Origin: Neohoeflea coraliihabitans
GTDB taxonomy: Bacteria; Pseudomonadota; Alphaproteobacteria; Rhizobiales; Rhizobiaceae
Assembly: GCF_019334345.1 (NCBI RefSeq)
Contig: NZ_JAHWQX010000003.1
Span: 558,001-622,000, forward strand
DNA: 64,000 nt
Direction: 5' to 3'
Shown piece by piece: positions 54,826 to 63,054 of the stretch. The notes under the pieces are model-generated. The model searched no databases, was not told the origin of the DNA, and saw only the letters and a list, made by a program, of their open reading frames with translations. The translations under genes and the position numbers were made by a program. Positions within the stretch are counted from its first letter, which is position 1, and each line of letters opens with the position of its first letter.

Positions 54826-55980
54826 TCAGTCGACGGCGCCCGACCCCATCTGCTCGCCGTTTTCGGCATCGGGCGTGACGTCGAGCACGGCCGCACGCAT
54901 TTCGACGGTCACCGGCCCGGGTTTGCACTCGGTCATGCACGGCTCGCTCCTGTCGGCGTAATGCGCTTCCGACGCCCGGTCATCGGCCTTGAAATTGGGC
55001 TCGTTCGGCAAGCGGTACTGCGTGAAGTTCTCGTGCGACAGTTCGAAATCCTCATCGGTGACCACGTCGTTGAGATAAAGCAGGAACGCGGTCACGGCAT
55101 AGACATCATCGTCGCTCAGAGAGCGCGCATCCCCAAACGGCATGGCCCGACGGACATAGTCATAGACCGTTGACAGATAGGGCCAGTAGGAGCCGACGGT
55201 CTTGACCGGGCGTTGGTCATCAAGCGTGCCGAAGCCGCCGGCGAGAACCGGCCAGCGGCCGGCGCCCTCCCCGAAGACGCCGTGGCATGAGGCGCATTGC
55301 TCGGTGTAGATGGTCTCGCCGGCGCTGACTGTTCCGCGGCCGGGCGGCAGGCCCTTGCCGTCGGGGCGAATGTCGATATTCCAGGCCGCCACCTCTTCCT
55401 CTGTCGCCCGGCGGCCGAGATTGTATGTGCCATGCGGGGCAGCGTCGGCTGGCGGCGTGTAGGCTTCACTTGCAGCCTGCGAGTCCTCTGCCTGCGGCTT
55501 AGCATCCGGCTGTTCGGGCGCGGCGGCCGGCTCGGCCTCTTCGGCCTGCGGTTCTTCGTCAGCAGCGGCGTCGGCACCCCCAGACTCGCGGCGCAGCCAG
55601 GCAAGGAGATTGGCCACATCCTCTTCCTTCTTCAGCCCGGCAAAGGCCATCTTGGTGCCCTTGATTATGGCGCGTGGGCCGGCGAGATATTCGCCGAGCG
55701 TCGCATCATCCCAGACCAGGCCTTCCTCGCCGGCCTCGCGCATCGCCTTGGAATATTTGTAATCTTCGAGACTGCCGGCGGTACGGCCGAAGACCCCGTT
55801 CAAGTGCGGGCCGACGCGGTTCTTGGCGCCTTCGCCAACCGCATGACAGGCCTTGCACTTGTTGTAGACCTTGGCGCCGGCTTCCGGATCGGCGGCGACG
55901 GCCTGGCCAATCGGCTGACCAAGGATGGCCGCCGCGGCGAACGTTGCAGCGATTGCGAGATCCTTAGGAAACTTCAACAT
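54826..55980 (-). CDS. soxD: Sulfur dehydrogenase dihaem cytochrome c subunit SoxD
   Basis: This 384-residue periplasmic cytochrome accepts electrons from SoxC. It has a signal peptide (AATFAAAAILGQPIGQAVAA) and two haem sites, Cys42-Lys-Ala-Cys45-His46 and Cys229-Ala-Ser-Cys232-His233, in two cytochrome domains. They are joined by an Ala/Glu/Pro-rich linker at residues about 134-178. The start at 55980 overlaps the soxC stop, so the two are co-translated. The C-terminal 50 residues after YLNDVVTDEDFE are an acidic tail. It is the last gene of soxVWXYZABCD. Confidence 0.95.
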   Translation of the reverse strand: MLKFPKDLAIAATFAAAAILGQPIGQAVAADPEAGAKVYNKCKACHAVGEGAKNRVGPHLNGVFGRTAGSLEDYKYSKAMREAGEEGLVWDDATLGEYLAGPRAIIKGTKMAFAGLKKEEDVANLLAWLRRESGGADAAADEEPQAEEAEPAAAPEQPDAKPQAEDSQAASEAYTPPADAAPHGTYNLGRRATEEEVAAWNIDIRPDGKGLPPGRGTVSAGETIYTEQCASCHGVFGEGAGRWPVLAGGFGTLDDQRPVKTVGSYWPYLSTVYDYVRRAMPFGDARSLSDDDVYAVTAFLLYLNDVVTDEDFELSHENFTQYRLPNEPNFKADDRASEAHYADRSEPCMTECKPGPVTVEMRAAVLDVTPDAENGEQMGSGAVD

Positions 55981-57253
55981 TTTCAACCACTCCGTCTGCG
56001 CGGACCTGCCAGGTCTGGATGCCGTTGTTGTGATAGATCGAGTTGACGCCGCGCGCGGCGCGCAGCGCATCCTTGCTTGGCTGCACATAACCGGCCTCAT
56101 CGATGGCGCGCGACTGCAGCAAAAGTTCAGAGCCGTCCCAGTCGATATCGAGATAGAAGCGATGCAGGGCCTTGGACAGGCTGGGGCCATCCAGCCGCGC
56201 CGTCTGCCAGTTGCGCCCGCCATCAAGGCTGACATCGACGCGACTGATGCGGCCGTTGCCCGACCATGCAAGACCGGTGATGACCAGCGGTCCCTTGCCG
56301 TGCGTGACCGGCGCCTGCGGACTGGGGCTGGTGATCACCGACTTGACGTCCATCACGAAGGTGTGGCGGCGGGCCGTGCCGTCATCGAGCAGATCGGTGT
56401 ATTTCGAGGTTTCCTCGCGCTGGGCATAGGGCGCGTCGCCGATCTCGAGACGGCGCAACCACTTGACCCACATATTGCCTTCCCAACCGGGCACGACCAG
56501 GCGCAGCGGGTAGCCCTGCTCGGGGCGCAAGGCCTCGCCATTCATCTTGAAGGCCACAAGGCAGTCATCGAGCGCCTTTTCCAGCGGGATGGATCGGGTC
56601 ATCGCCGCCGCATCGGCGCCTTCCGCCAGCAGCCAGGTGCCGGATGCCTTCAGGCCGGCTTCATCGAGCAGCAGTTTCAGCGGCACGCCCGTATAGACGA
56701 CGCAATGCACCATGCCATGGGTGAACTGGCAGCCATTGAGCTGGGCGCCGCGCCATTCCATGCCGGTATTGGCGGCACATTCGAGGAAGTAGAGCCGGTT
56801 CTCGCGCGGAAAGCGCTGCAGGTCCTGCATGGTGAAGACCAGCGGCGTGTCGACGAGGCCGTTGATCATCAGGCGGTGTTCGGCGGGATCGATCGTTGCG
56901 ACGCCGGCATGGTGGCGTTCAAAGCACAGCCCGTTCGGCGTGATGATGCCGTCGAGTTCGTGCAAGGGTGTGAAATTGACCGAGGACACCGGGTCGGCGG
57001 TCAGCCAGGGCACATCGCGGCGCACGACATGCGCTTCGAACGGTGACGGGGCACCGTAGGGCGCGGCATCGACACCCTCGCCGAGGTAGCGGTTCCAATC
57101 CTTGATCTCGGTGATTGCCGGATCGCCGGCGGCACGCGCGGCGCCCGGCAGAGCCGTGGCGGCACTGGTGGTCAGCGCGGCACCGGCGGCGCCGGTCAGG
57201 AAAGCGCGGCGCGAGGGCGCCCAATTTGCCGTATGGCCTGATTTTCGCGTCAT
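55964..57253 (-). CDS. soxC: Sulfite dehydrogenase / sulfur dehydrogenase molybdenum subunit SoxC
   Basis: This 429-residue periplasmic molybdopterin enzyme of the sulfite oxidase fold has a twin-arginine signal (SRRAFLTGAAGAALTTSA). The molybdenum-binding Cys is in YFLECAANTGMEW; the C-terminal dimer domain has WSGNGRISRVDVSLDGGRNW. With SoxD it oxidises the sulfane sulfur bound to SoxY in the Sox cycle. It follows soxB by 46 bp and is coupled to soxD. The presence of SoxCD predicts complete thiosulfate oxidation to sulfate without sulfur globules. Confidence 0.96.
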   Translation of the reverse strand: MTRKSGHTANWAPSRRAFLTGAAGAALTTSAATALPGAARAAGDPAITEIKDWNRYLGEGVDAAPYGAPSPFEAHVVRRDVPWLTADPVSSVNFTPLHELDGIITPNGLCFERHHAGVATIDPAEHRLMINGLVDTPLVFTMQDLQRFPRENRLYFLECAANTGMEWRGAQLNGCQFTHGMVHCVVYTGVPLKLLLDEAGLKASGTWLLAEGADAAAMTRSIPLEKALDDCLVAFKMNGEALRPEQGYPLRLVVPGWEGNMWVKWLRRLEIGDAPYAQREETSKYTDLLDDGTARRHTFVMDVKSVITSPSPQAPVTHGKGPLVITGLAWSGNGRISRVDVSLDGGRNWQTARLDGPSLSKALHRFYLDIDWDGSELLLQSRAIDEAGYVQPSKDALRAARGVNSIYHNNGIQTWQVRADGVVENVEVS

Positions 57254-57299
57254 GATCTACTCCCGGAAAAGGCTGCCCGCGCGCGCTCACGCTCGTCTG

Positions 57300-58988
57300 T
57301 CAAGCGCGCACCTCGACCGAATTGTTTTCCTGCAACGTGACCACCGGGTTCCGCGCCAGATAGCTCTCGACGACATCCCAGATCGGCGGGCCCTCGGTGC
57401 CCTCATTGACCGACGCCCATCCGGCAACCGCATAGTCGCGCGCCGGCTCGACCGCCGCGCCTGTAGCAAGCAGCGTCATGTCGGAAATGCGCGAACCGAA
57501 GGGTTTGTGAATGTCGATCGTGTAGCCCATGCCGCCGACCCGCACCATGTCGCCCCCCTGCTGGTAATAGGGATCGACATTGAACAGGTTGTCGGCGACA
57601 TCCTCGAGAATTTCCTTGATCAGCGTGCCGCTCATCATCGAGCGGTAGGCCTCGGGATAGGTCATGGCACAGGCATTGTGCAGCGATTCAACGGTGATGG
57701 CATCACCCGGCAACAGGCTGGTGCCCCAGCGGAATCCCGGCGAAAGCGAGATCTCGGCATCGCGCTCGGTCAATAGCGCCTGACAGAACAGATCGTCATA
57801 TGTGCCGTTGAAGTTGCCGCGCCGGTACAGCAGCGATTCGGTGCGGCCGAGTTCGCGCGCCAGTTCCTCTTCATAGGGCGCGCGCACCTGATCGATAAGC
57901 GCCGCCATGTCCGGATCCCTGGCAATGACATCGGAAAAGATCGGGATCAGCCGGTGCGCGTAGCCCTTGACGGCTCCGTCGGCGACTTCGAGGTCGACGC
58001 GCGAGAGAAACTTGCCGTTCGAACCGGAAGCGATGACGAGGGTGGAGCCGACGACCACCGGCTCGGGCAGCGCATCATGGGTGTGGCCGGTGAGAATGAC
58101 ATCAATCCCCTCGACCCGGCCGGCGAGCTTGCGATCGACGTCGAAACCGTTGTGCGAGAGCAGGACGACAACCTCGGCGCCTGCCGCGCGGGCATCCGAA
58201 ACATGTTTGGCGATGTCCTCTTCGCGAATGCCGAAGGACCAGTTGGAGAACATCCAGCGCGGGTTGGCGATCGGTGTGTAGGGAAAGGCCTGGCCGATGA
58301 CGGCCACCCTGGCGCCGCCGCGCTCATACATTTTCCAGGCCTCAAAGGCCGGCTCATCCCATTCGGCATCGTAGATGTTGGAGCCGAGAAAGGCGAAAGG
58401 CAGATTTTCGATCAGTTCGCTGACACGCTCTGCGCCATAGGTGAATTCCCAGTGGCCCGTCATCGCGTCGGGCTGCAGAGCGTTCATCACCGTGACCATG
58501 TCGGCGGCCTGGGTCTCTTGGGCCGTGTAGGATCCTTGCCAGGTATCGCCGCCGTCGAGAAGCAGCACATTGTCCGAGCCGCGCTCGTCACGGATACGCC
58601 TGATCACAGTGGCGACGCGATCGATGCCGCCCATGCGCCCATAGCTGCGCGCCAGGGAGACAAAATCCTCCGAGGTCAGCGCATAGGCTGCCGGGGTGCC
58701 CGGCTCGATGTCATAAAGGGCGAGAAAATCCTGACCGGTGACATGCGGCGGTTTGCCGGCCACCGGGCCGACGCCGATATTGACCGACGGTTCGCGGAAA
58801 TAGACCGGTTTGAGCTGCGCATGGATGTCGGTGATGTGCAGCAGCGTCAGCTTGCCCTTGCCGTCCATATCGAGAAGCTGGTCTTCGCTGAGACCTTGTT
58901 GCGCGGCGGCCCGGGTCCAGGTCCCTGCCCCGCCGGCGATGGCCGTCACTGCAACGCCCGCCATGAGAAATTCGCGCCGATTGATCAT
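57300..58988 (-). CDS. soxB: Thiosulfohydrolase SoxB
   Basis: This 562-residue periplasmic enzyme releases sulfate from the SoxY-bound sulfonate. It is a 5'-nucleotidase-family dinuclear metal protein with a twin-arginine signal (MINRREFLMAG). Metal motifs include HITDIHAQLKP, LLDGGDTWQG, TGHWEFTYG, VLLSHNGFD and ILTGHTHD. The start at 58988 places the signal correctly; upstream in-frame residues are not conserved. It follows soxA by 120 bp and precedes soxC by 46 bp. Confidence 0.97.
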   Translation of the reverse strand: MINRREFLMAGVAVTAIAGGAGTWTRAAAQQGLSEDQLLDMDGKGKLTLLHITDIHAQLKPVYFREPSVNIGVGPVAGKPPHVTGQDFLALYDIEPGTPAAYALTSEDFVSLARSYGRMGGIDRVATVIRRIRDERGSDNVLLLDGGDTWQGSYTAQETQAADMVTVMNALQPDAMTGHWEFTYGAERVSELIENLPFAFLGSNIYDAEWDEPAFEAWKMYERGGARVAVIGQAFPYTPIANPRWMFSNWSFGIREEDIAKHVSDARAAGAEVVVLLSHNGFDVDRKLAGRVEGIDVILTGHTHDALPEPVVVGSTLVIASGSNGKFLSRVDLEVADGAVKGYAHRLIPIFSDVIARDPDMAALIDQVRAPYEEELARELGRTESLLYRRGNFNGTYDDLFCQALLTERDAEISLSPGFRWGTSLLPGDAITVESLHNACAMTYPEAYRSMMSGTLIKEILEDVADNLFNVDPYYQQGGDMVRVGGMGYTIDIHKPFGSRISDMTLLATGAAVEPARDYAVAGWASVNEGTEGPPIWDVVESYLARNPVVTLQENNSVEVRA

Positions 58989-59108
58989 CCCGGTCTCCAG
59001 GCAACAAGGTGCACGCACGCGCAAAAGCGCATGGGCCTTCGTCTCATCTACTATGCTTTTACGCGCTTTGACGAACCGGGCGAACGGAGCACGCCCGGCC
59101 GTCGTCGG

Positions 59109-59963
59109 TTACTGGCGCACCGCCGGCGTTTCCACCGCAAGGTTGGTGCCACGCCAGGTGACATAGGTCTCGAGCGCCATCAGATCGTCGGAAAAGGGTG
59201 TCGGTATGACGGCGCGGGTGTCGCGAATGCAGCCCTTGAACCGGTTGTGCACGGATGTCAGGCCGGTCTTCAGGCGGTAGGTCGGAAATCCGTTGACCTG
59301 CCCCTGGCTGAGATGGTCGGCGCGAATGAAATTGCCGTTGTTTTTCTCGTGGCAGGAGGCACAGGCGAGATTGAGCTGGCCGGTGCGGAGGTAATACAGA
59401 TCCTTGCCGCGCTCCCACCATTCCTGCAGGTCTCCCTGGTCAAGATCAAGCTTGACCGGCATACCGAGCGACTGATGCTTGATGAAGGCGGTCAGTTCTT
59501 TCTGCTCCGGCGCATCGAACTTGTAGGCTTCGGCGCCCATGTTCTCTTCGCGGCACTTGTTGATCTGCAGCTCGACATTGATCGGGCGGGCGGAATCGGC
59601 ATCCCATTTCGGATAGCTGGCGCCGACGCCCTTCATGGTTTCGGCGGCATCATTGTGGCAGCTGGCGCAGGATTTGCCGGCGGTGCCGTCAACGGTGTTC
59701 CAGATTTCCTCGCCGCGCTCGACCGCGAGCATGCCGGGATTTTCGAAGGTGTCGGTCTCCAGTTGCCGTGTTTCTGCCGAGCGGTACAGCCAGCCGGACA
59801 AATTCTCATCGAATGGCAGCCCCTCCGGCGCCGACGCACGAACGGTGATCGGCTCCCCGTCGATGGTCAGCGAGTCGTCCACCGGCTCGGCCTGCACGGC
59901 ACCCGCCATGACCGCCATCGCGACACAGGCGGCGGTGGCGATTAGCGCACCGCGGTTTTTCAT
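59109..59963 (-). CDS. soxA: Dihaem cytochrome SoxA
   Basis: This 284-residue periplasmic cytochrome c pairs with SoxX to attach thiosulfate to SoxY. It has a signal peptide (TAACVAMAVMAGAVQAEP), two CxxCH sites (Cys99/Cys102-His103 and Cys201/Cys204-His205), and Cys245 in RFKGCIRDT, the ligand of the active-site haem. The start at 59963 excludes a long upstream frame that overlaps soxZ. Having two haem sites marks it as the dihaem SoxA typical of alphaproteobacteria rather than the single-haem form. Confidence 0.95.
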   Translation of the reverse strand: MKNRGALIATAACVAMAVMAGAVQAEPVDDSLTIDGEPITVRASAPEGLPFDENLSGWLYRSAETRQLETDTFENPGMLAVERGEEIWNTVDGTAGKSCASCHNDAAETMKGVGASYPKWDADSARPINVELQINKCREENMGAEAYKFDAPEQKELTAFIKHQSLGMPVKLDLDQGDLQEWWERGKDLYYLRTGQLNLACASCHEKNNGNFIRADHLSQGQVNGFPTYRLKTGLTSVHNRFKGCIRDTRAVIPTPFSDDLMALETYVTWRGTNLAVETPAVRQ

Positions 59964-60021
59964 CCTGATGGTCAATTTTCTTCCTCCTCCGAAACGCTTC
60001 GCCGGCCTGCCGGCAGCCACG

Positions 60022-60345
60022 TCAGCTGACGGTGATGTCCTGCTCGGTCTCATAGACCGAGCCGTCATCATCCACCCAGGTGAATTTGAACGTGCCGCTC
60101 TCTTCGACCTTGGCATTGAACTCGAAATAGGGATTGGCGGAAATGGCCGGATCGAGCTCACACTCGAACACCTTGGCGCCCTCGAATTCGCACGTGAAGG
60201 TGTTGATGATCTGACGCGGGATCGGATTGCCTTCCTTATCCTTGCGCTGCCCGGATTCCATTGTGTGGCTGATCAAGGTCTTGATGGTGATGACCTCGCC
60301 GGCCGCAGCCGATTTCGGCAGTTTGATACGCGGTTTGCTTGCCAT
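60022..60345 (-). CDS. soxZ: Sulfur carrier partner SoxZ
   Basis: This 107-residue protein forms the SoxYZ heterodimer. It is a small beta-sandwich with IKTLISHTMESGQRKDKEG and PYFEFNAKVEESGTFKFTWV, both conserved in SoxZ. It has no signal peptide of its own, since it is exported together with SoxY by the Tat pathway. It lies 23 bp downstream of soxY and 58 bp upstream of soxA. No anomaly was seen. Confidence 0.95.
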   Translation of the reverse strand: MASKPRIKLPKSAAAGEVITIKTLISHTMESGQRKDKEGNPIPRQIINTFTCEFEGAKVFECELDPAISANPYFEFNAKVEESGTFKFTWVDDDGSVYETEQDITVS

Positions 60346-60368
60346 TGGTTCTTACCCTGTTGTCTCGC

Positions 60369-60824
60369 TCAGCCGCCGCAGCCGCCGATGGTCACCTTGA
60401 CCAGCTTCTTGTCCATGAACACCGACCCGTCCTTCATCTTCGCCAGGGCGATGACGTTCTGGGTCTGCGCCAGACGCATGCGGGTGGTGGCGGCCGCGGA
60501 GCCGCTCATTTCGGTGAAGTGAAAGGTACAGACCTCCGGATTGGGGTTGCCCTCGGCGAGGATCGTCACCGATTCGACGAGATCGTCGCCGCTCATGGCG
60601 CTGTCGACCTCAACGGAGATCGGCACAGTATTACCGTTCTCGGCGATTTCCGGGGCGGTCAGCGTGATGCGGCCGGTTTCCGGCGTCGCGCCACCGGCAA
60701 ATTCCGCAATCGCCTTCTCGGTCTCCTCGACCGCTGCCATGGCAGGGCCGATGGAAAAACCGACGGCTGCCATTCCGGCCGTGGCGGCGGAATAGGCGAG
60801 CATCTGTCGTCTTGTCATCTGCAT
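60369..60824 (-). CDS. soxY: Thiosulfate carrier SoxY
   Basis: This 151-residue protein carries sulfur intermediates on its C-terminal swinging arm. The last residues are IGGCGG, with the acceptor cysteine third from the end. The N terminus is a twin-arginine signal (TRRQMLAYSAATAG). It starts behind an AGGAG site, and its promoter-proximal spacer of 84 bp, between soxX and soxY, is filled by a 14-bp tandem repeat. It is followed at 23 bp by soxZ, its partner. Confidence 0.96.
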   Translation of the reverse strand: MQMTRRQMLAYSAATAGMAAVGFSIGPAMAAVEETEKAIAEFAGGATPETGRITLTAPEIAENGNTVPISVEVDSAMSGDDLVESVTILAEGNPNPEVCTFHFTEMSGSAAATTRMRLAQTQNVIALAKMKDGSVFMDKKLVKVTIGGCGG

Positions 60825-60849
60825 CTGATCAGTCTCCTGCGGCGTTCAA

Positions 60850-60919
60850 TGCCTACTCTTGAGGGCCTACTCTTGAGGGCCTATTCCTGAGGGCCTATTC
60901 TTGAAGGCCTATTCTTCCT
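60850..60919. repeat. Five 14-bp tandem repeats at the soxX-soxY junction
   Basis: Units of GGCCTACTCTTGAG type repeat five times with one to three changes per unit. The last unit overlaps the soxX stop codon and C-terminal codons, so the array looks like repeated duplication of the 3' end of soxX. Each unit carries the equivalent of the TAG stop, and the 14-bp period shifts the frame between units. It fills most of the soxX-soxY spacer. Confidence 0.85.
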
Positions 60920-61409
60920 TGAGGGTGGTGAGGTAGGCTACCACGTCCTCGACCTCCTGGGCGCTGAGAATGGTCTTGCCCTTGAACTGTTCGGCGACAT
61001 CGTGTCCCACCTTCAGCGTGTAGAACCCGGGCATGACCGTCTCTTCGGTGAAAATTTGCTTGGCGTCGGCAACAATGGCGCGCAGGAACGGCTCCTCATA
61101 GCGGTCGGCCACCCCGTCCAGCGGCGGGCCGACATTGCCGTGGAAAGGCAGTTCGGCAAGGTCGCCATTGGCGTGACAAGCAAGGCAATTGCCCTGTTTG
61201 CGGCTGGCGAACACTTCCGCGCCAACGGACGGATCGCCAGGCTTGCCGGTCAGCGAGGACATGACACCCTCATCGGCGAACTCGACATCGTCAGGCGGCA
61301 CTTCCGCGGCGAAGGCGGGCGTCGCAGTCAGAGCGGGGGACAGGATCAGCGGTGCGGCCAGAAGCGGCAGCATCGCCATTGCAAAATGTGTGGACTTCCA
61401 CCGTGCCAT
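60909..61409 (-). CDS. soxX: Cytochrome c SoxX
   Basis: This 166-residue periplasmic cytochrome is the single-haem partner of SoxA. It has a signal peptide (LLAAPLILSPALTATPAFAAE) and haem site Cys75-Leu-Ala-Cys78-His79 followed by a VMPGFYT segment that supplies the distal Met. It begins a second block of the operon after a 163-bp gap that carries a candidate SoxR site and a candidate promoter. The stop codon lies within a 14-bp tandem repeat shared with the spacer to soxY. Confidence 0.95.
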   Translation of the reverse strand: MARWKSTHFAMAMLPLLAAPLILSPALTATPAFAAEVPPDDVEFADEGVMSSLTGKPGDPSVGAEVFASRKQGNCLACHANGDLAELPFHGNVGPPLDGVADRYEEPFLRAIVADAKQIFTEETVMPGFYTLKVGHDVAEQFKGKTILSAQEVEDVVAYLTTLKEE

Positions 61410-61470
61410 CGTGGACTTTCCTCCTCATAATCCGGTTTGCAGACACTCTGCCGACCGGTTCCCATAGGTC

Positions 61471-61499
61471 AACCTAGCGCGCTGCCGGGAGACAATCAA
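61471..61499 (-). promoter_or_regulatory. Candidate promoter of soxX
   Basis: On the minus strand TTGATT and TAGGTT are 17 bp apart, upstream of the soxX start and next to the candidate SoxR site. Agreement with the consensus boxes is weak, so this is only a plausible promoter. Confidence 0.3.
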
Positions 61500-61508
61500 T
61501 GCAATTTT

Positions 61509-61520
61509 TTGAATATTTAA
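61509..61520. promoter_or_regulatory. Candidate SoxR operator (soxW-soxX gap)
   Basis: TTGAATATTTAA is a 12-bp inverted repeat with one mismatched pair, resembling the perfect repeat in the soxS-soxV gap. Known SoxR repressors of this family bind both of those gaps. It lies next to the candidate soxX promoter. Confidence 0.5.
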
Positions 61521-61572
61521 TCGGCATGGATTGATCTCGTGATTGCTGCAACGCGCGATGGCTGACTTTGGT

Positions 61573-62172
61573 TCATTCCGCATCGAGGCGGCCTTCGGCG
61601 CGCAACTCGTTGATGATGCGGGCGTGGTATTTCTGGAAATGCTCATCGCTCTCGTAGCCCTTGTCGCGCACCCAGCGGAACATGTTGAGGAAGGTCCATT
61701 TGCCGAAGGCGCCCGGCATGGTGGCGACGGCGGCTTCGGCGACGGTGCCCTCCCCTGGCGGCGTTTCCGGGAGAAAGACGATCGTCGGCGTGAAGACATA
61801 GCCCCATTTGCGCGCCGCGGTCTTTTCAGTCAGGACATCGCCGTCGAGATCGGTGACCTCCTCATCGCCGAACATGTTGTACTGGACGACGACGAAATTC
61901 TCCTTGATGTAGTCGGCGACCTCGGGATCGGCGAGCAATTTCTCATGCATGGCGGCGCAGTAGATGCAGCCACGCTGCTCGAACACCATGGCCAGCCGCT
62001 TGCCTTCGGCTCGCGCGGCCTCGATGTCCTCGGCGACATCGCGAAAGGTCATGGCGAACCATGGCGTCTTGTGCAGGCCGTCCTCGCCAAGCGGCGCGGC
62101 GATGGCGGGGATCGCTGGCGCGAAAAGACCGAGTACCAGCACCAGGGCGGAAAGCGAATATGGTCTGAACAT
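61573..62172 (-). CDS. soxW: Periplasmic thioredoxin SoxW
   Basis: This 199-residue thioredoxin-fold protein has a signal peptide (LVLGLFAPAIPAIAA) and a redox site Cys69-Ile-Tyr-Cys72 in QRGCIYCAAMH. In the Sox cluster SoxW receives electrons from SoxV and keeps SoxYZ thiols reduced in the periplasm. It starts 13 bp downstream of the soxV stop. After it comes a 163-bp gap and then soxX. The C-terminal extension of about 60 residues (MPGAFGKWTFLNMFRWVRD) is typical of SoxW. Confidence 0.9.
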   Translation of the reverse strand: MFRPYSLSALVLVLGLFAPAIPAIAAPLGEDGLHKTPWFAMTFRDVAEDIEAARAEGKRLAMVFEQRGCIYCAAMHEKLLADPEVADYIKENFVVVQYNMFGDEEVTDLDGDVLTEKTAARKWGYVFTPTIVFLPETPPGEGTVAEAAVATMPGAFGKWTFLNMFRWVRDKGYESDEHFQKYHARIINELRAEGRLDAE

Positions 62173-62185
62173 GGGGATCTCCTGT

Positions 62186-62920
62186 CTAGCCGATGGTGGC
62201 GAAAGCGGGAAAGGTGTCGATCAGCCATTGCGCAATGCGGGCCATCTGTCCGGTCATGAACAGGATGCCGGTGACCACCAGCAATAGCCCGACGGCAATT
62301 TCGATGATGCGCATATGCTTGCGAAAACGCGCCGCAAAACGGATGAATCTGCTTGCGAATATCCCGGCAAGGAGGAATGGAATTCCAATACCGGCGGCAT
62401 AGACGGCGAGCAGGCCGGCGCCTTCGAGTGCGGTCTCGCGCCCGGCTGCGACGAACAGGATGGCCGCCAGGATCGGTCCGACGCACGGCGTCCAGCCGAA
62501 GGCGAATGCCAGGCCGACGATATAGGATCCGAGCGCGCCGGCAGGTTTTTTCGCCACGTTGACACGGGCCTCGCGGTAGAGAAAGCCGATTCGAAGAACA
62601 CCCAGGAAGTGCAGCCCCATCACCAGGATGATGGCGCCGGCGATGATTGCCAGGGTGTCGAAGTGGCGCGCAAGGCTCTGGCCGACAACGCTTGCCGTGG
62701 CACCAAGGGCGATGAAGACCGTGGCGAATCCGAGGACGAAAAAGAAGGCCGCGACAACGATGCGGCGCTGCGCGTCAGGGGCGATCTCGTCATCGCTGAG
62801 CTGCTGGAAACTCATCCCGGCCAGCCATGCCAGATAGGGCGGCACAATGGGAAGGACACAGGGAGAGAAGAAGCTGAGAAGCCCCGCCAGAAATGCCGCT
62901 CCGACGCCGATATCGAGCAC
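62186..62920 (-). CDS. soxV: CcdA-like thiol electron transporter SoxV
   Basis: This 244-residue inner-membrane protein has six hydrophobic helices and the two active cysteines of the CcdA family in FFSPCVLPIVPP and GWTPCVGPIL. It carries reducing equivalents from cytosolic thioredoxin to periplasmic SoxW. The GTG at 62920 is chosen because AAGGA lies eight bases upstream and gives the normal family length. It is the first gene of soxVWXYZABCD and is divergent from soxS across 134 bp, where a candidate SoxR operator lies. Confidence 0.93.
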   Translation of the reverse strand: MLDIGVGAAFLAGLLSFFSPCVLPIVPPYLAWLAGMSFQQLSDDEIAPDAQRRIVVAAFFFVLGFATVFIALGATASVVGQSLARHFDTLAIIAGAIILVMGLHFLGVLRIGFLYREARVNVAKKPAGALGSYIVGLAFAFGWTPCVGPILAAILFVAAGRETALEGAGLLAVYAAGIGIPFLLAGIFASRFIRFAARFRKHMRIIEIAVGLLLVVTGILFMTGQMARIAQWLIDTFPAFATIG

Positions 62921-63001
62921 TGATCCATTCCTTCTGCAGCAAGCCGCTTGCGGGCGCTCGCTCAACGCCAGACGCGGGTCCTCGGGGCGCGCGGCCAAGC
63001 G

Positions 63002-63014
63002 TTGAAATATTCAA
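63002..63014. promoter_or_regulatory. Candidate SoxR operator (soxS-soxV gap)
   Basis: TTGAA-ATA-TTCAA is a perfect 13-bp inverted repeat in the divergent gap. It overlaps the -35-like TTGAAA of the plus-strand promoter, so a bound repressor would block it. The soxW-soxX gap has a near copy. Confidence 0.6.
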
Positions 63015-63029
63015 AGCATGATATATATA
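63002..63029 (+). promoter_or_regulatory. Candidate soxSR promoter
   Basis: TTGAAA (63002-63007) and TATATA (63024-63029) are 16 bp apart and lie 25 bp ahead of the soxS start. The -35 box is part of the candidate SoxR operator, which would allow autoregulation of soxSR. A second inverted repeat, GCATG with CATGC at 63016-63035, surrounds the -10 region. Confidence 0.45.
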
Positions 63030-63054
63030 GCATGCGAGTCTTTTGGAAAGCGCC

